Source: a virus. From it: a DNA stretch of 36,336 bases. Location of the stretch: positions 1 to 36,336 of IMG/VR virus record IMGVR_UViG_3300017593_001240; one strand, 5' to 3'. Both the position numbers and the translations under genes were made by a program. Shown here piece by piece: positions 15,128 to 23,900 of the stretch (position 1 is the first letter of the stretch; every line of letters begins with the position of its first letter). The notes beneath the pieces are model-generated. The model made no database searches. It was not told the DNA's origin and saw only the letters and a program-made list of their open reading frames with translations.

Positions 15128-15627
15128 GTTTCAATTATATAACAAACTTAAATGCGGTGGTTCAAGCGTTAAAGGATTATAATACCACAACTGCTTCACC
15201 ATATTTGTCTGATGGATTAAGCACCAAAATAGATAATGATAACATCCTTAAAACCGACCCTGAAATTTCACCGCCAAGAGCTGACAGATTGCCTGCTATT
15301 TATGTAGTAATTCGCAGCAAAGAGGAATCATCTACTTCCATAGGTCCCACAGGACCTAATGGTGTTAAAAAAGGCGCTGTAATCGAATATGAGATTTATG
15401 GGATATTTGGCAAATATGGTGGGCATTCACCGCATTCTGAATTGTTAGAAGATATTTATAAAATGGCAGGAAATATAGAAGGCATATTTCAGGCAGAATA
15501 TGATTTAAGTAATACAGCATTGTGGTGCAATCCTGTATCTACTGAATTTTCGCCATCCATAGATATTGGAGAAGGGTTTGCTAAAGCAGTATTAATAAGG
15601 TTAGAGGCTCATTATATGTTTCGATAG
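15124..15627 (+). CDS. Tail terminator / minor tail protein candidate
   Basis: A 167-residue alpha/beta protein starting at an ATGA overlap. An N-terminal helix (NLNAVVQALKDYN) and strands such as LPAIYVVIRSKEE and GAVIEYEIYGIFGKYG suggest the small tail-terminator fold (gpU-like), which fits its place just before the tail tube. No diagnostic motif is seen. Confidence 0.65.
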   Translation: MSFNYITNLNAVVQALKDYNTTTASPYLSDGLSTKIDNDNILKTDPEISPPRADRLPAIYVVIRSKEESSTSIGPTGPNGVKKGAVIEYEIYGIFGKYGGHSPHSELLEDIYKMAGNIEGIFQAEYDLSNTALWCNPVSTEFSPSIDIGEGFAKAVLIRLEAHYMFR

Positions 15628-15635
15628 GAGGTTGT

Positions 15636-16625
15636 ATGCCAGTAGTATTAACCTGGAAAGATGTTCAGAATCAAAGTGAAGCTGTATTTAAGCAGTTTGG
15701 AGAAAAAGTATGGATACCGAATGCTAAAAGGAATGCACAACTTCCTCGCCGAGATCCTGAGGAATTGCACAACACAGGGATTGGAAAACATTTATTGCTA
15801 GTTGCAATTGGAGCCAGTCTTGAGGAAAATATAGAAACAATTAAAAAATATAGAGATAGAGTAGAAATTATGACGTGTGATAAGGGATTTGAGTTGTTAC
15901 TTAAGCATGGAGTTAAAGCAGATTATGTAATGCTTTGTGATGCCAATATACCTTTTACATGGATCAAAGATTCGATCAATGAGACAAAAGATGTAAAACT
16001 AATTGCAACACCATATGCAAACCCAGAATGGACTGAAAATTGGAAAGGTGACAGGTATTTTATGATAAATAAAGATGCTTTGGAAACTGAAAAAATATTT
16101 ATTGACATATTTAAAGACAGATTTAGAATTATTCCTGCCGGCTCTAATGTATCAAATGCTATGTTAATTTTTGTAACTGGTTCAGATGAATATCAAAATA
16201 TTAACTGGGCTGGCTATGAAAGATACATTTTGGTTGGATATGATTATAGTTGGCGGCCTGATGGCAATTATTATGCCTGGAAAAACCCCATACCTAAACG
16301 CTATTATATGCATCACAGAACGGTTCTGGATTTTAATAGCACACCAGCTTTTACAAGTGAGAATCTTTTATTTTCTGCAAAATGGCTTTATTCATATATT
16401 ACTGTTTACAATTTACCGGTGGTAAATTGCTCAGGACGGGGATTGCTTGATATTCCGCAAAAAAATTCATTAGAAAATGAATTGATGCAGATAAATACAA
16501 GCAATATAAAGCAATGCAGGGATACATTTGAATTAATGCAGCATGCTTATCAAACATTTATGAGCAGTAAGAAAATGTTTGAGGAAAGCAGAAAAATGCT
16601 TTATACTAGAATAAATAGGAGGTAA
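15636..16625 (+). CDS. DUF115 / MptE-Maf-like protein inside the tail operon
   Basis: A 329-residue protein of the DUF115 family. It shows LLLVAIGASLEEN (residues 53-65), CDKGFELLLKHGVKADYVMLCD, here given as GFELLLKHGVKADYVM plus LCD, a PAGSNVSNAM motif and RYILVGYDYSW, matching the conserved strands and nucleotide-site loops of that family. Members include archaeal MptE pterin diphosphokinase and bacterial Maf glycosyltransferases that attach nonulosonic acids to flagellin. The gene sits 8 bases after the tail terminator and 5 bases before the tail tube, with its own AGGAGG, so it is made with tail proteins. With NeuB-like and SpsF-like genes in the same genome, transfer of an acidic sugar to a tail or host protein is an attractive inference. 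Confidence 0.82.
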   Translation: MPVVLTWKDVQNQSEAVFKQFGEKVWIPNAKRNAQLPRRDPEELHNTGIGKHLLLVAIGASLEENIETIKKYRDRVEIMTCDKGFELLLKHGVKADYVMLCDANIPFTWIKDSINETKDVKLIATPYANPEWTENWKGDRYFMINKDALETEKIFIDIFKDRFRIIPAGSNVSNAMLIFVTGSDEYQNINWAGYERYILVGYDYSWRPDGNYYAWKNPIPKRYYMHHRTVLDFNSTPAFTSENLLFSAKWLYSYITVYNLPVVNCSGRGLLDIPQKNSLENELMQINTSNIKQCRDTFELMQHAYQTFMSSKKMFEESRKMLYTRINRR

Positions 16626-16630
16626 AGAAA

Positions 16631-17665
16631 ATGGCAATTGGACAGAATGCAAAAACAGGAGCAAGATCTTATGTGGCTTTGATGATTGAACCTAGTTTTG
16701 GAAGTTTTCCAGCAACCAGTTCCTCTTACACCCATACTCTGGAATTTTTAAGCCTGGGGATTAAAACAGAAATAGCAAGCACAAAGCTGGATACAATTTC
16801 TGGCAACAGAGGCTTTACAAAAAGAGTGCAACTGGATAAGAATGTGGGAGGGACTTTGGAACAGTACTTACATCCGACAGAATCGCCAATTTTATTGGCA
16901 GTAACATTAGGCGGTGGAATATCTACCACAGCCAACACTAATACGGGTGCAACAGTATGGACCCACAGCATTTCTGCAGGTAATTTTGACAACACAATTT
17001 CTAGCATTGGAATGCAAGTTAGAAAAGGAGATGCACATCACTGGCAGTATGCAGGTGGGCGAGTCAATGTTTTAACAATTACCGGCACTATTGGAGAGCC
17101 TGTAAAGTGTTCTTATGAAATGGTTTTCAAGGACAGCACACAGGCAGGCACAGATATTTCTAGCAGTTTAAGCATAAGTGCTGTTCTGCCATTTACCTAT
17201 GTTCAAGGCAGCTATAGATATGCCGGCTCAGAATCAAGTTTAACTTCATCTGCAGCTGAACATATCACAGATTTTGAGCTAACTATTAATAACAATTTAG
17301 TTAGCGATGCTGGAGTGAGGTCTCTTGGATATAATACAATTCAAGCTTTGCCAGCAACACGCAGAGAAGTGTCTTTGAAAATTACTCAGAGATTTGACAC
17401 CACTACTGCCTGGGAGAGGTTTATACAAAATACTCAGGGGGCAGTTGAGCTTTATTTTGAAGGCAGTTCTATTACTTCAGAGGAAAATTATTCCTGCAAG
17501 ATAATTATGCCTAAAGTATATCTCAACACTCCTGATGTGGAAATAGGTGGAGCCAATGAGATCTTGAAAAGCGAAATCGAGTTTGATGTCCTGGTTGACA
17601 ACCCCTCAACTTCAACAGGAAGAGATATAGGAATTACGATAGTTAATGATGTTTCTGGCTATTAA
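16631..17665 (+). CDS. Major tail tube protein
   Basis: A 344-residue beta-rich protein, Ser/Thr-rich, just before the frameshifted chaperone and tape measure, where siphophages keep the tube gene. Seen strands include SYVALMIEPSFGSFP, GGTLEQYLHPTESP and VNVLTITGTIGEPVKCSYEM, with symmetric repeats suggesting a duplicated tube fold (about 170 residues per half). Strong ribosome site (AGGAGG). The many exposed Ser/Thr residues would suit O-glycosylation, but no modification is shown. Confidence 0.82.
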   Translation: MAIGQNAKTGARSYVALMIEPSFGSFPATSSSYTHTLEFLSLGIKTEIASTKLDTISGNRGFTKRVQLDKNVGGTLEQYLHPTESPILLAVTLGGGISTTANTNTGATVWTHSISAGNFDNTISSIGMQVRKGDAHHWQYAGGRVNVLTITGTIGEPVKCSYEMVFKDSTQAGTDISSSLSISAVLPFTYVQGSYRYAGSESSLTSSAAEHITDFELTINNNLVSDAGVRSLGYNTIQALPATRREVSLKITQRFDTTTAWERFIQNTQGAVELYFEGSSITSEENYSCKIIMPKVYLNTPDVEIGGANEILKSEIEFDVLVDNPSTSTGRDIGITIVNDVSGY

Positions 17666-17685
17666 TTTTGTGGGAGTTAATAAAG

Positions 17686-18126
17686 ATGTTGTTTTCCAGG
17701 AAGCCAACTCGTGCTAGGCTGAGGCGTTATAAAACTGTCAGAATATCAGGATTTAAATTTGTTATTCGCAAATTAAATCCTTTGATAGATTTTCCAGACG
17801 ATAAAATGCCTCAGATTTTCACTTCGTTTATTTCACGGCGGAAAGTAGATCCTGAAAAACAAATAAATGAAGCCGCATTGAGAAAAACTTACCAGGATAT
17901 GAAAAACGTAATCGAGGCTGGTCTTGTTTACCCAGAATTGTCAGAAAATCTCACAATAGATGATATCATGGCCGATTACGTTTTGGCATTAAAATTGTAT
18001 ACCGAAATCGTGGTGCATTCTTTGAATATGTTTAGAGGATTGAAAGGGCTTTTTTTTTCTCTAAAGACAAAGCGCTTATTTTATACAACATATGCAAGCA
18101 ATATGGAAAGCTTCCAGATGAAGTAG
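17686..18126 (+). CDS. Tail assembly chaperone, short form (gpG-like)
   Basis: A 146-residue protein, basic at its start (MLFSRKPTRARLRRYK) and helical later. The start is ATG 17686, nine bases after GGGAG; an upstream in-frame TTG at 17668 lacks such a site. Between tail tube and tape measure this is the chaperone position, and a run of nine T residues near its end offers a -1 frameshift to a longer form, as in lambda gpG/gpGT. Chaperones coat the tape measure until the tail polymerises. Confidence 0.75.
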   Translation: MLFSRKPTRARLRRYKTVRISGFKFVIRKLNPLIDFPDDKMPQIFTSFISRRKVDPEKQINEAALRKTYQDMKNVIEAGLVYPELSENLTIDDIMADYVLALKLYTEIVVHSLNMFRGLKGLFFSLKTKRLFYTTYASNMESFQMK

Positions 18127-18221
18127 CATTTCCTGAAGGGGGATTGTCTACTATGGAGAAGCAGATGTTTAATATTTTTATAACTACAATAGGCGTAGAA
18201 GAAGAAAATAAGAGGAGATAA
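17686..18221 (+). CDS. Tail assembly chaperone, -1 frameshift long form (gpGT-like)
   Basis: A slip back by one base at T-TTT-TTT (18051-18057) fuses the first 124 codons to a -1 frame of 54 codons ending at TAA 18219-18221, one base before the tape-measure ATG. The extension reads SKDKALILYNICKQYG, then KLPDEVAFPEGG, and MEKQMFNIFITTIG: a typical chaperone T-segment. The -1 frame opens only at 18036 and has no good start of its own, so frameshifting is the simplest explanation. A base-count error in the T run is the alternative. Confidence 0.75.
18050..18058 (+). promoter_or_regulatory. Programmed -1 frameshift slippery run
   Basis: Nine T residues follow GGGC. In the zero frame the codons are CTT TTT TTT TCT, so the heptamer T-TTT-TTT is in the correct register for a tandem slip. 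A small AAGCGCTT palindrome lies 13 bases beyond. Confidence 0.72.
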
Positions 18222-18222
18222 A

Positions 18223-20166
18223 ATGGCTACAAAAAAAGCTAGTTTACTTATTACTTTAAAAGACCAAATCAGTAAGGGACTGAATAGAGTAAGACAAAAT
18301 ATTAAAAAAATTGCTGTTACTGCAACAGCCATGGGAGCATCTATTACTGCTATGGCTGTTAAGGCTATAAAAGCATTTGCCAGACAAGAATCCGCTGAAA
18401 ACGCTGTAGCATCTGCTCTTGCATCTCACGGGGATCAAGTAGACGCTCTTATGCCAAAAATGAAAGCTTTAGCTGCAGCTATTCAAAAACAAACCACTTA
18501 TGGAGACGAAAATGTGTTGTCATTAATGGCACAGATTCGCAATTTAGGCGTTATGCCTGAAAATATGGAAAAAGCTACAAAAGGAGCAATAGGATTAGCA
18601 AAAGCTTTAAATTTGGATGCTAACGCTGCAGCCCGCTATACGGCGCTGGCATTACAAGGAGAATATACAGTATTGCAACGATATGTTCCTGCTCTTAGAA
18701 CTGCTACAACTGAAGCTGAAAAACAAAAGATTGTCACTGATTTAATGGCAAAAGGATATAAACAAGCACAAGAAGAAACAAATACATTAAGCGGAAGGGT
18801 TGCTCAACTCAAAAATAGACTTGGAGATTTATTTGAAGTTATAGGAAAAATACTGTTGCCAGCTGTGAATTCATTAATCAGTGTTGCTGAGAAACTGGTA
18901 TCATGGTTTGAAAATTTAAGTCCTGCTTCAAAAAAATTAACAGTTATTCTGGTTGGTTTATCTGGAGTTGTAGTGTCGTTGGTGGGTGCTCTTTCTGGAT
19001 TGTCTCTAATATTGCCCTCAATACTTAGTGGATTCAACATGTTGCTGCCTTTATTGGGGCCATTTGCAATAGCACTAGGAGCCATAACTGCCGCTGTTGT
19101 GAAATTAACAGCAGAATTTCTGAAATTAAATGACGCTATTAAAGAGCAAAATGACGCTGTAAACAATTTTTTGGGAAAGCAAAAAGAAGTACAAAATAAA
19201 GTAAGAGAAGGTGTTGAAATCTGGAAAAAATACGGTGACGAAAGTGTTAATGCTATAATGCGCCAGGGAATATCTATGGAAGAAGCTAAGACAGCAATGG
19301 AAGGTATGTTTGCATTAGCAAGCCAGTTACAAGAAGAAGATAAAGCGCGCTGGTTGGAACGAGCGGAACTTTATAAACAAATTTATCATGAATTAAGAGA
19401 TGTATATATCCAGGCTGAACAAGAAAAGAGCGAAATTCAAATGCGAGAATTAATGCGAAGGTTTGAACAACAAGTTGTTATAGGCAATATGAGTCTAGAA
19501 GAATTTATAAGAATTAATAATATTAAAAATGAAAATCTTATAGAAACCTTGAAAAAGCAAGAAAAAGCATTAAAAAAAGATTATGAAAAAAAGATTAAAA
19601 TGCAAAAAGAAGCAGCAAAACTTTTTATAAAAACAGAGCAAGAAGTTGCAGCAAAATATAAAGAGCAACAGGAAGCGAAGAAAAGAAATTTCGAGGATAC
19701 TTTAAACTATATCGCTTCACTTTCAACTGCAAAAAATAGAGAACTTGCAATAATAGGAAAAAGTGCTGCAATTGCTTCTGCAATCATAGATACTTATAAA
19801 GCAGCAAATAAAGCATTGGCTTCAACTATACCACCTTTTAATTATGCGTTAGCAGCTGCAGTTACAGCAGCAGGATTAGCAAATGTCGCGAGAATTAGAG
19901 GCGTTAAACTTGCAGAAGGTGGAATTGTATTGCCCACCGCTGGCGGAACTATAGCCAGGATCGCAGAAGCTAATAAGCCAGAAGCTGTAATTCCGCTGCA
20001 TGATGAAAGAACTAAAGAAGCATTAGCTGAAGCGGGATTGGGTGGTCCCACAATTATAATTCAGGCTGGTACAATTGTGGCTGATGAAGTAAGCATAAGA
20101 GAATTTGCAGAAAAAATTGATGAAAAATTATTTGAGCTTAAACATAATAATGAATCGGTATCCTAG
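18223..20166 (+). CDS. Tape measure protein
   Basis: A 647-residue protein that sets tail length and enters the host envelope. It starts with a helical ISKGLNRVRQNIKKIAV segment, continues with a TP901-like part (GDENVLSLMAQIRNLG, LNLDANAAARYTALAL), has hydrophobic helices at about 235-300 (LTVILVGLSGVVVSLVGAL), long Glu/Lys coiled coils at about 330-510, and ends in a Gly/Ala tail with LAEGGIVLPTAGG and EAVIPLHDERT, as many tape measures do. From the usual 1.5 Angstrom per residue, a tail near 100 nm would be expected. Ribosome site AGGAG. Confidence 0.9.
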   Translation: MATKKASLLITLKDQISKGLNRVRQNIKKIAVTATAMGASITAMAVKAIKAFARQESAENAVASALASHGDQVDALMPKMKALAAAIQKQTTYGDENVLSLMAQIRNLGVMPENMEKATKGAIGLAKALNLDANAAARYTALALQGEYTVLQRYVPALRTATTEAEKQKIVTDLMAKGYKQAQEETNTLSGRVAQLKNRLGDLFEVIGKILLPAVNSLISVAEKLVSWFENLSPASKKLTVILVGLSGVVVSLVGALSGLSLILPSILSGFNMLLPLLGPFAIALGAITAAVVKLTAEFLKLNDAIKEQNDAVNNFLGKQKEVQNKVREGVEIWKKYGDESVNAIMRQGISMEEAKTAMEGMFALASQLQEEDKARWLERAELYKQIYHELRDVYIQAEQEKSEIQMRELMRRFEQQVVIGNMSLEEFIRINNIKNENLIETLKKQEKALKKDYEKKIKMQKEAAKLFIKTEQEVAAKYKEQQEAKKRNFEDTLNYIASLSTAKNRELAIIGKSAAIASAIIDTYKAANKALASTIPPFNYALAAAVTAAGLANVARIRGVKLAEGGIVLPTAGGTIARIAEANKPEAVIPLHDERTKEALAEAGLGGPTIIIQAGTIVADEVSIREFAEKIDEKLFELKHNNESVS

Positions 20167-20176
20167 GAGATAAAAT

Positions 20177-20929
20177 ATGGCAGTAATGGAATTTTTGAAA
20201 GCGAATTATTTGAATACTACAACGATGGTTAAGGTGGATAGTAATACAGCGCTTACGAAATATTTGTTTAATAGAAATCCCGATTTGGGATACACAACAG
20301 ATGGTTATAACTCAAATACATCTGCAACAATTTCAATTGAATTTGGTTCAACAATGCCAGTGAGTAATATATTAATTCAAAATCATAATCTGAAAAAATT
20401 TAGCTTATTTTATGATTCTAATACTGCCAACGCAATAGCGAGCTTCACAACAAATTCAGATAATTCAATTTATTTATCTTTCAGTACTATCCAGGCAACT
20501 TCAATTCAATTGCAAATGGATGAAACAATATCAGGAAATGCCGAAAAATCTGTTGGAGAATTAATCTTGTCAGAAAGAAAATTAGCTTTTGATGTCAATC
20601 CCTCTCAATCGTTATTTAACCCTATTATTATGCGAAAACAAATTGTTCATAATATGCCTGACGGCGGAGTTGTAACTTACAATATTAAAGATAAATACCA
20701 GGCCAAAATTGGATTAAGATATATCTCAACTTCTTTCTATAATAAGCTTTTAAGCGTCTTTGAAGACGCAGAACCAATGTATTTTGTGCCTTTTCCCACC
20801 GCCACTTCATGGGATGGCAAAGCATATGAAGTTGTGTGGGTAGATAAATTTGATTTTAAATTTGCAGATAATGCTAAAAACACATATTCAGGAAATATAT
20901 TAATAAAGGAGACTCCAAGTGCAGGATAA
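20177..20929 (+). CDS. Distal tail protein candidate
   Basis: A 250-residue beta-rich protein directly after the tape measure, the usual place of the distal tail (Dit) gene. The first 130 residues look like a discoidin/lectin-like sandwich (SVSNILIQNHNLKKF-type strand, seen as VSNILIQNHNLKKF), the rest contains GLRYISTSFYNKLL and a SWDGKAYEVVWVDKF end. The exact family is unclear. It overlaps the fibre gene by 11 bases. Confidence 0.65.
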   Translation: MAVMEFLKANYLNTTTMVKVDSNTALTKYLFNRNPDLGYTTDGYNSNTSATISIEFGSTMPVSNILIQNHNLKKFSLFYDSNTANAIASFTTNSDNSIYLSFSTIQATSIQLQMDETISGNAEKSVGELILSERKLAFDVNPSQSLFNPIIMRKQIVHNMPDGGVVTYNIKDKYQAKIGLRYISTSFYNKLLSVFEDAEPMYFVPFPTATSWDGKAYEVVWVDKFDFKFADNAKNTYSGNILIKETPSAG

Positions 20930-23900
20930 AATAAAGAAAATAATTTTATTGTTTGGGTTCATAAGCTGTATTGGATTTTCACTCAGCGCTGCGGAATTGG
21001 GGTCCGGTGCTGGAAGTGATTATCCAAATGCTATTGATACTGATGACGCCAAAGAAATAGATAATGTTACTATTGCCCGTGATGATGTACCCAATGACGC
21101 AAATGCGGCTATTATAGCAATAGAGACAGAACTTGGAATAAATCCATCAGGAAGTGCGGCCACAGTGGCTGAAAGATTAGACGCAATTGCAGAATCTACA
21201 ACTACTGCTTATGATGTGTTTGTCAACACAACAGGTGATAAAATGAGTGGGCAATTGGATTTGGGGAATTATGCCTTACTAACATCAAGTTCAATTATAG
21301 GAGTTTCTAAAATTGAATGGGCAGATGGCACAGTACAGGTTTCATCGTCGACGGGAGATAATCTTGGGAATCATACTGCGACACAGGACCTGAATATGAA
21401 TAATTACGGAATTACAAATGTCTCAACAATAACATTAACAAATGGTACAACAAGTACTATTATACTTGATGGTGGAAATGGAACGATGTTAATTGAAAAA
21501 ACAAACAGTGGCTCTGCTGATTTGAATGATTATACCATAAGGGCAAATGGTGAAAATGCTTATTACAATATACTTGGATATGGAGGCATGAGTGCAGTTG
21601 CGGGTTATCAACCTGATGATGGGGCATCTACCACAAAAGGTATCTATGGACGAGGCAGTGATTATGGGACTGGCGTATATGGGACGACTTTATATGGAAC
21701 AGGCGTAAAAGGTTATTCTTATGATGGGAAGGCAATTTATGGAGAAGTGTCTGATAAGAGTAAGGGATATGCAGGATATTTTGAAGGTAAGGTATATTCA
21801 GATACGGGGTTTATAGGGAATTGTTCATCTGCGACTTGGTCAGCAACAGCGAGTTCTGCAACTTATTTATTGGGAACAAATTATGATATTAGTGTAAGCA
21901 CATCTGAATATGCAAAAATTTCAAGCACAGCAACCTATGCGGAAAGTGTAAATTACAATGTTTTAGTGGCTTCTGCCGATTATGTTTCAGGCACAATATC
22001 ATCTGCGACTTATGCGGAAAATAGTGACAAACTTGATGAATTGGACAGCACGGATTTTCTATTTCTGAACCAGTCTGCAACACAGACAGTTATAAATGGA
22101 ATTCCCTTGCTGGATACAACCCCAAATGGTAGTGTTGACATCAAGAGTTTTGTCAATAAGGAATATGTGGATTTTGCGGTTACTTCTTTGGGTTCAGCAT
22201 ATTATATGTATGATGAAGATGACGCAACTGGATACAAGACCTGTTATTTAACTCCGTCAACAGGAACAGAGACATATATTGAAAAGGCAAGTTTGACGGA
22301 TAACGATTACATAGGCGGTTGGATTTCAGCGGGAGATGAAGCACCACAAAAACTTCTCAAAGGAGTTTATAATTGGTATCTCACAGCGGAGAAAACCGCA
22401 GGGACGCAGGATTTAAGAATTTACTGGGAATTGATTGAGAGAAAATCAGACACAACAGAGATAGTTATATCAACAAGTTCAAATAGCAATTTAATCATAG
22501 ATAAAGGAGCATATCTTATACCATTACAATTAAATGAGGATTATATTCCCGATACAGGAAGCAGAATAGTAGGAAAACTTTATGCCGATGTTTCTGGAAA
22601 TGGGAACGCTCCAACAGTAAGGATATATTATCAGGGCAACACTTCAAGCAGATGGGAAATACCAGCAAATAGTGAGGTGTTTCAAGATATTTTTGTTCCA
22701 TACGAAAATGCGACAAAGGATATTGACTTGAATGAAAAACAAATCACAAATATAAGCACGATAACATTTACAGACGGGACAAGTATGACTTCCACAACTA
22801 CTTTCTTGGGAAAGAATGAGAAAGCAAGTGATAGTGATAAATTGGATGGATATAACTATGATTATTTTCTATCAACAGATAGCAAAAATGTTTCATTTTC
22901 AACAGTAACATTTGCAGACGGGACATATATGACCTCAACGACTACTTTCTTGGGAAAAGATGAAAAGGCAAGCGATAGTGATAAATTAGATGGATATAAT
23001 TATGATGAATTTGGTAGATTATCAGCAGAAAATGTATGGACAGAAAAAAACATTTTTAGAGATGACGGAGCAGAAGGGTTGTATATTCAGGCGGGTCAAT
23101 ACCCTGAAGGAGTAAATAGAGACCCTATGATAAGAATAGTATGTGATGGAGAGTATGGTTATGTGGGGGGAGACCATTATTTTGTTGGTGAGAAACAAAC
23201 CTTAAAGGGCATAATTCTTTCAGGTCACGATTTACCATATACTAGAGATTTGTTTATATCAACTACAAGCAAAATAGGAATACAAACTGTAGAACCTACT
23301 GCTGGTTTTGATGTGAATACAGATGTAAAAATAAGAAATGAATTAAATTTAACAGGTAGTTTGACGGTAGGTTCTGAAGGAGTAGGACATCCTATTATTT
23401 TTTATACAGATAGGTCATCACCTTATTGGAGATTTAAAATACACGACACAAAAAATAGTTTATCATTTGGTTTACTACAAAATGAAACTGATATTGGAAA
23501 TTATGCTTGTCAAATAGGTTTGGGGGCTGAAGCAAATGGTGATTATGCTATAGCATTAGGACGAGATGCAGTTGCTCCTCATAGTGGTTCAATAACAATA
23601 GGTTATAATTCTGTTGCAAATGGAATAAATTCATTAGTTTTAGGGTATGAAAGTTGGGTTAGTGATTCTTCTTATGAAAATTCAATAGCAATTGGGAAAT
23701 GGCTTGAAGTAGGGGCTTCTAATAACATAGTAATAGGTATAGGTGCTTCTCAAACAAATAAACTTGCTAATTCGCAACCTTATACAATTATGATGGGGGT
23801 AACATCAACACCAACAATGGTAATAGCAAAAAGTTCTGTTTCTTTTGAAGGAGCAAAACTTATCAATGTCTCCACCTCACCCGTCAACAACAGCGATGTT

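Noticed and set aside
16186-16425. Alternative + frame in the DUF115 gene
   Set aside because: Shadow of a gene with clear family motifs; no ribosome site.
18804-19166. Long minus-strand frames such as those in the tape measure, terminase and fibre genes
   Set aside because: All overlap genes with strong domain evidence, lack ribosome sites and have odd composition; no minus-strand gene is supported anywhere.
22135-22140. TTGACA within the fibre gene as a further promoter
   Set aside because: No -10-like element lies 16-18 bases downstream, and the TTGACAAAT...TGTTATA pattern of the other three is absent.
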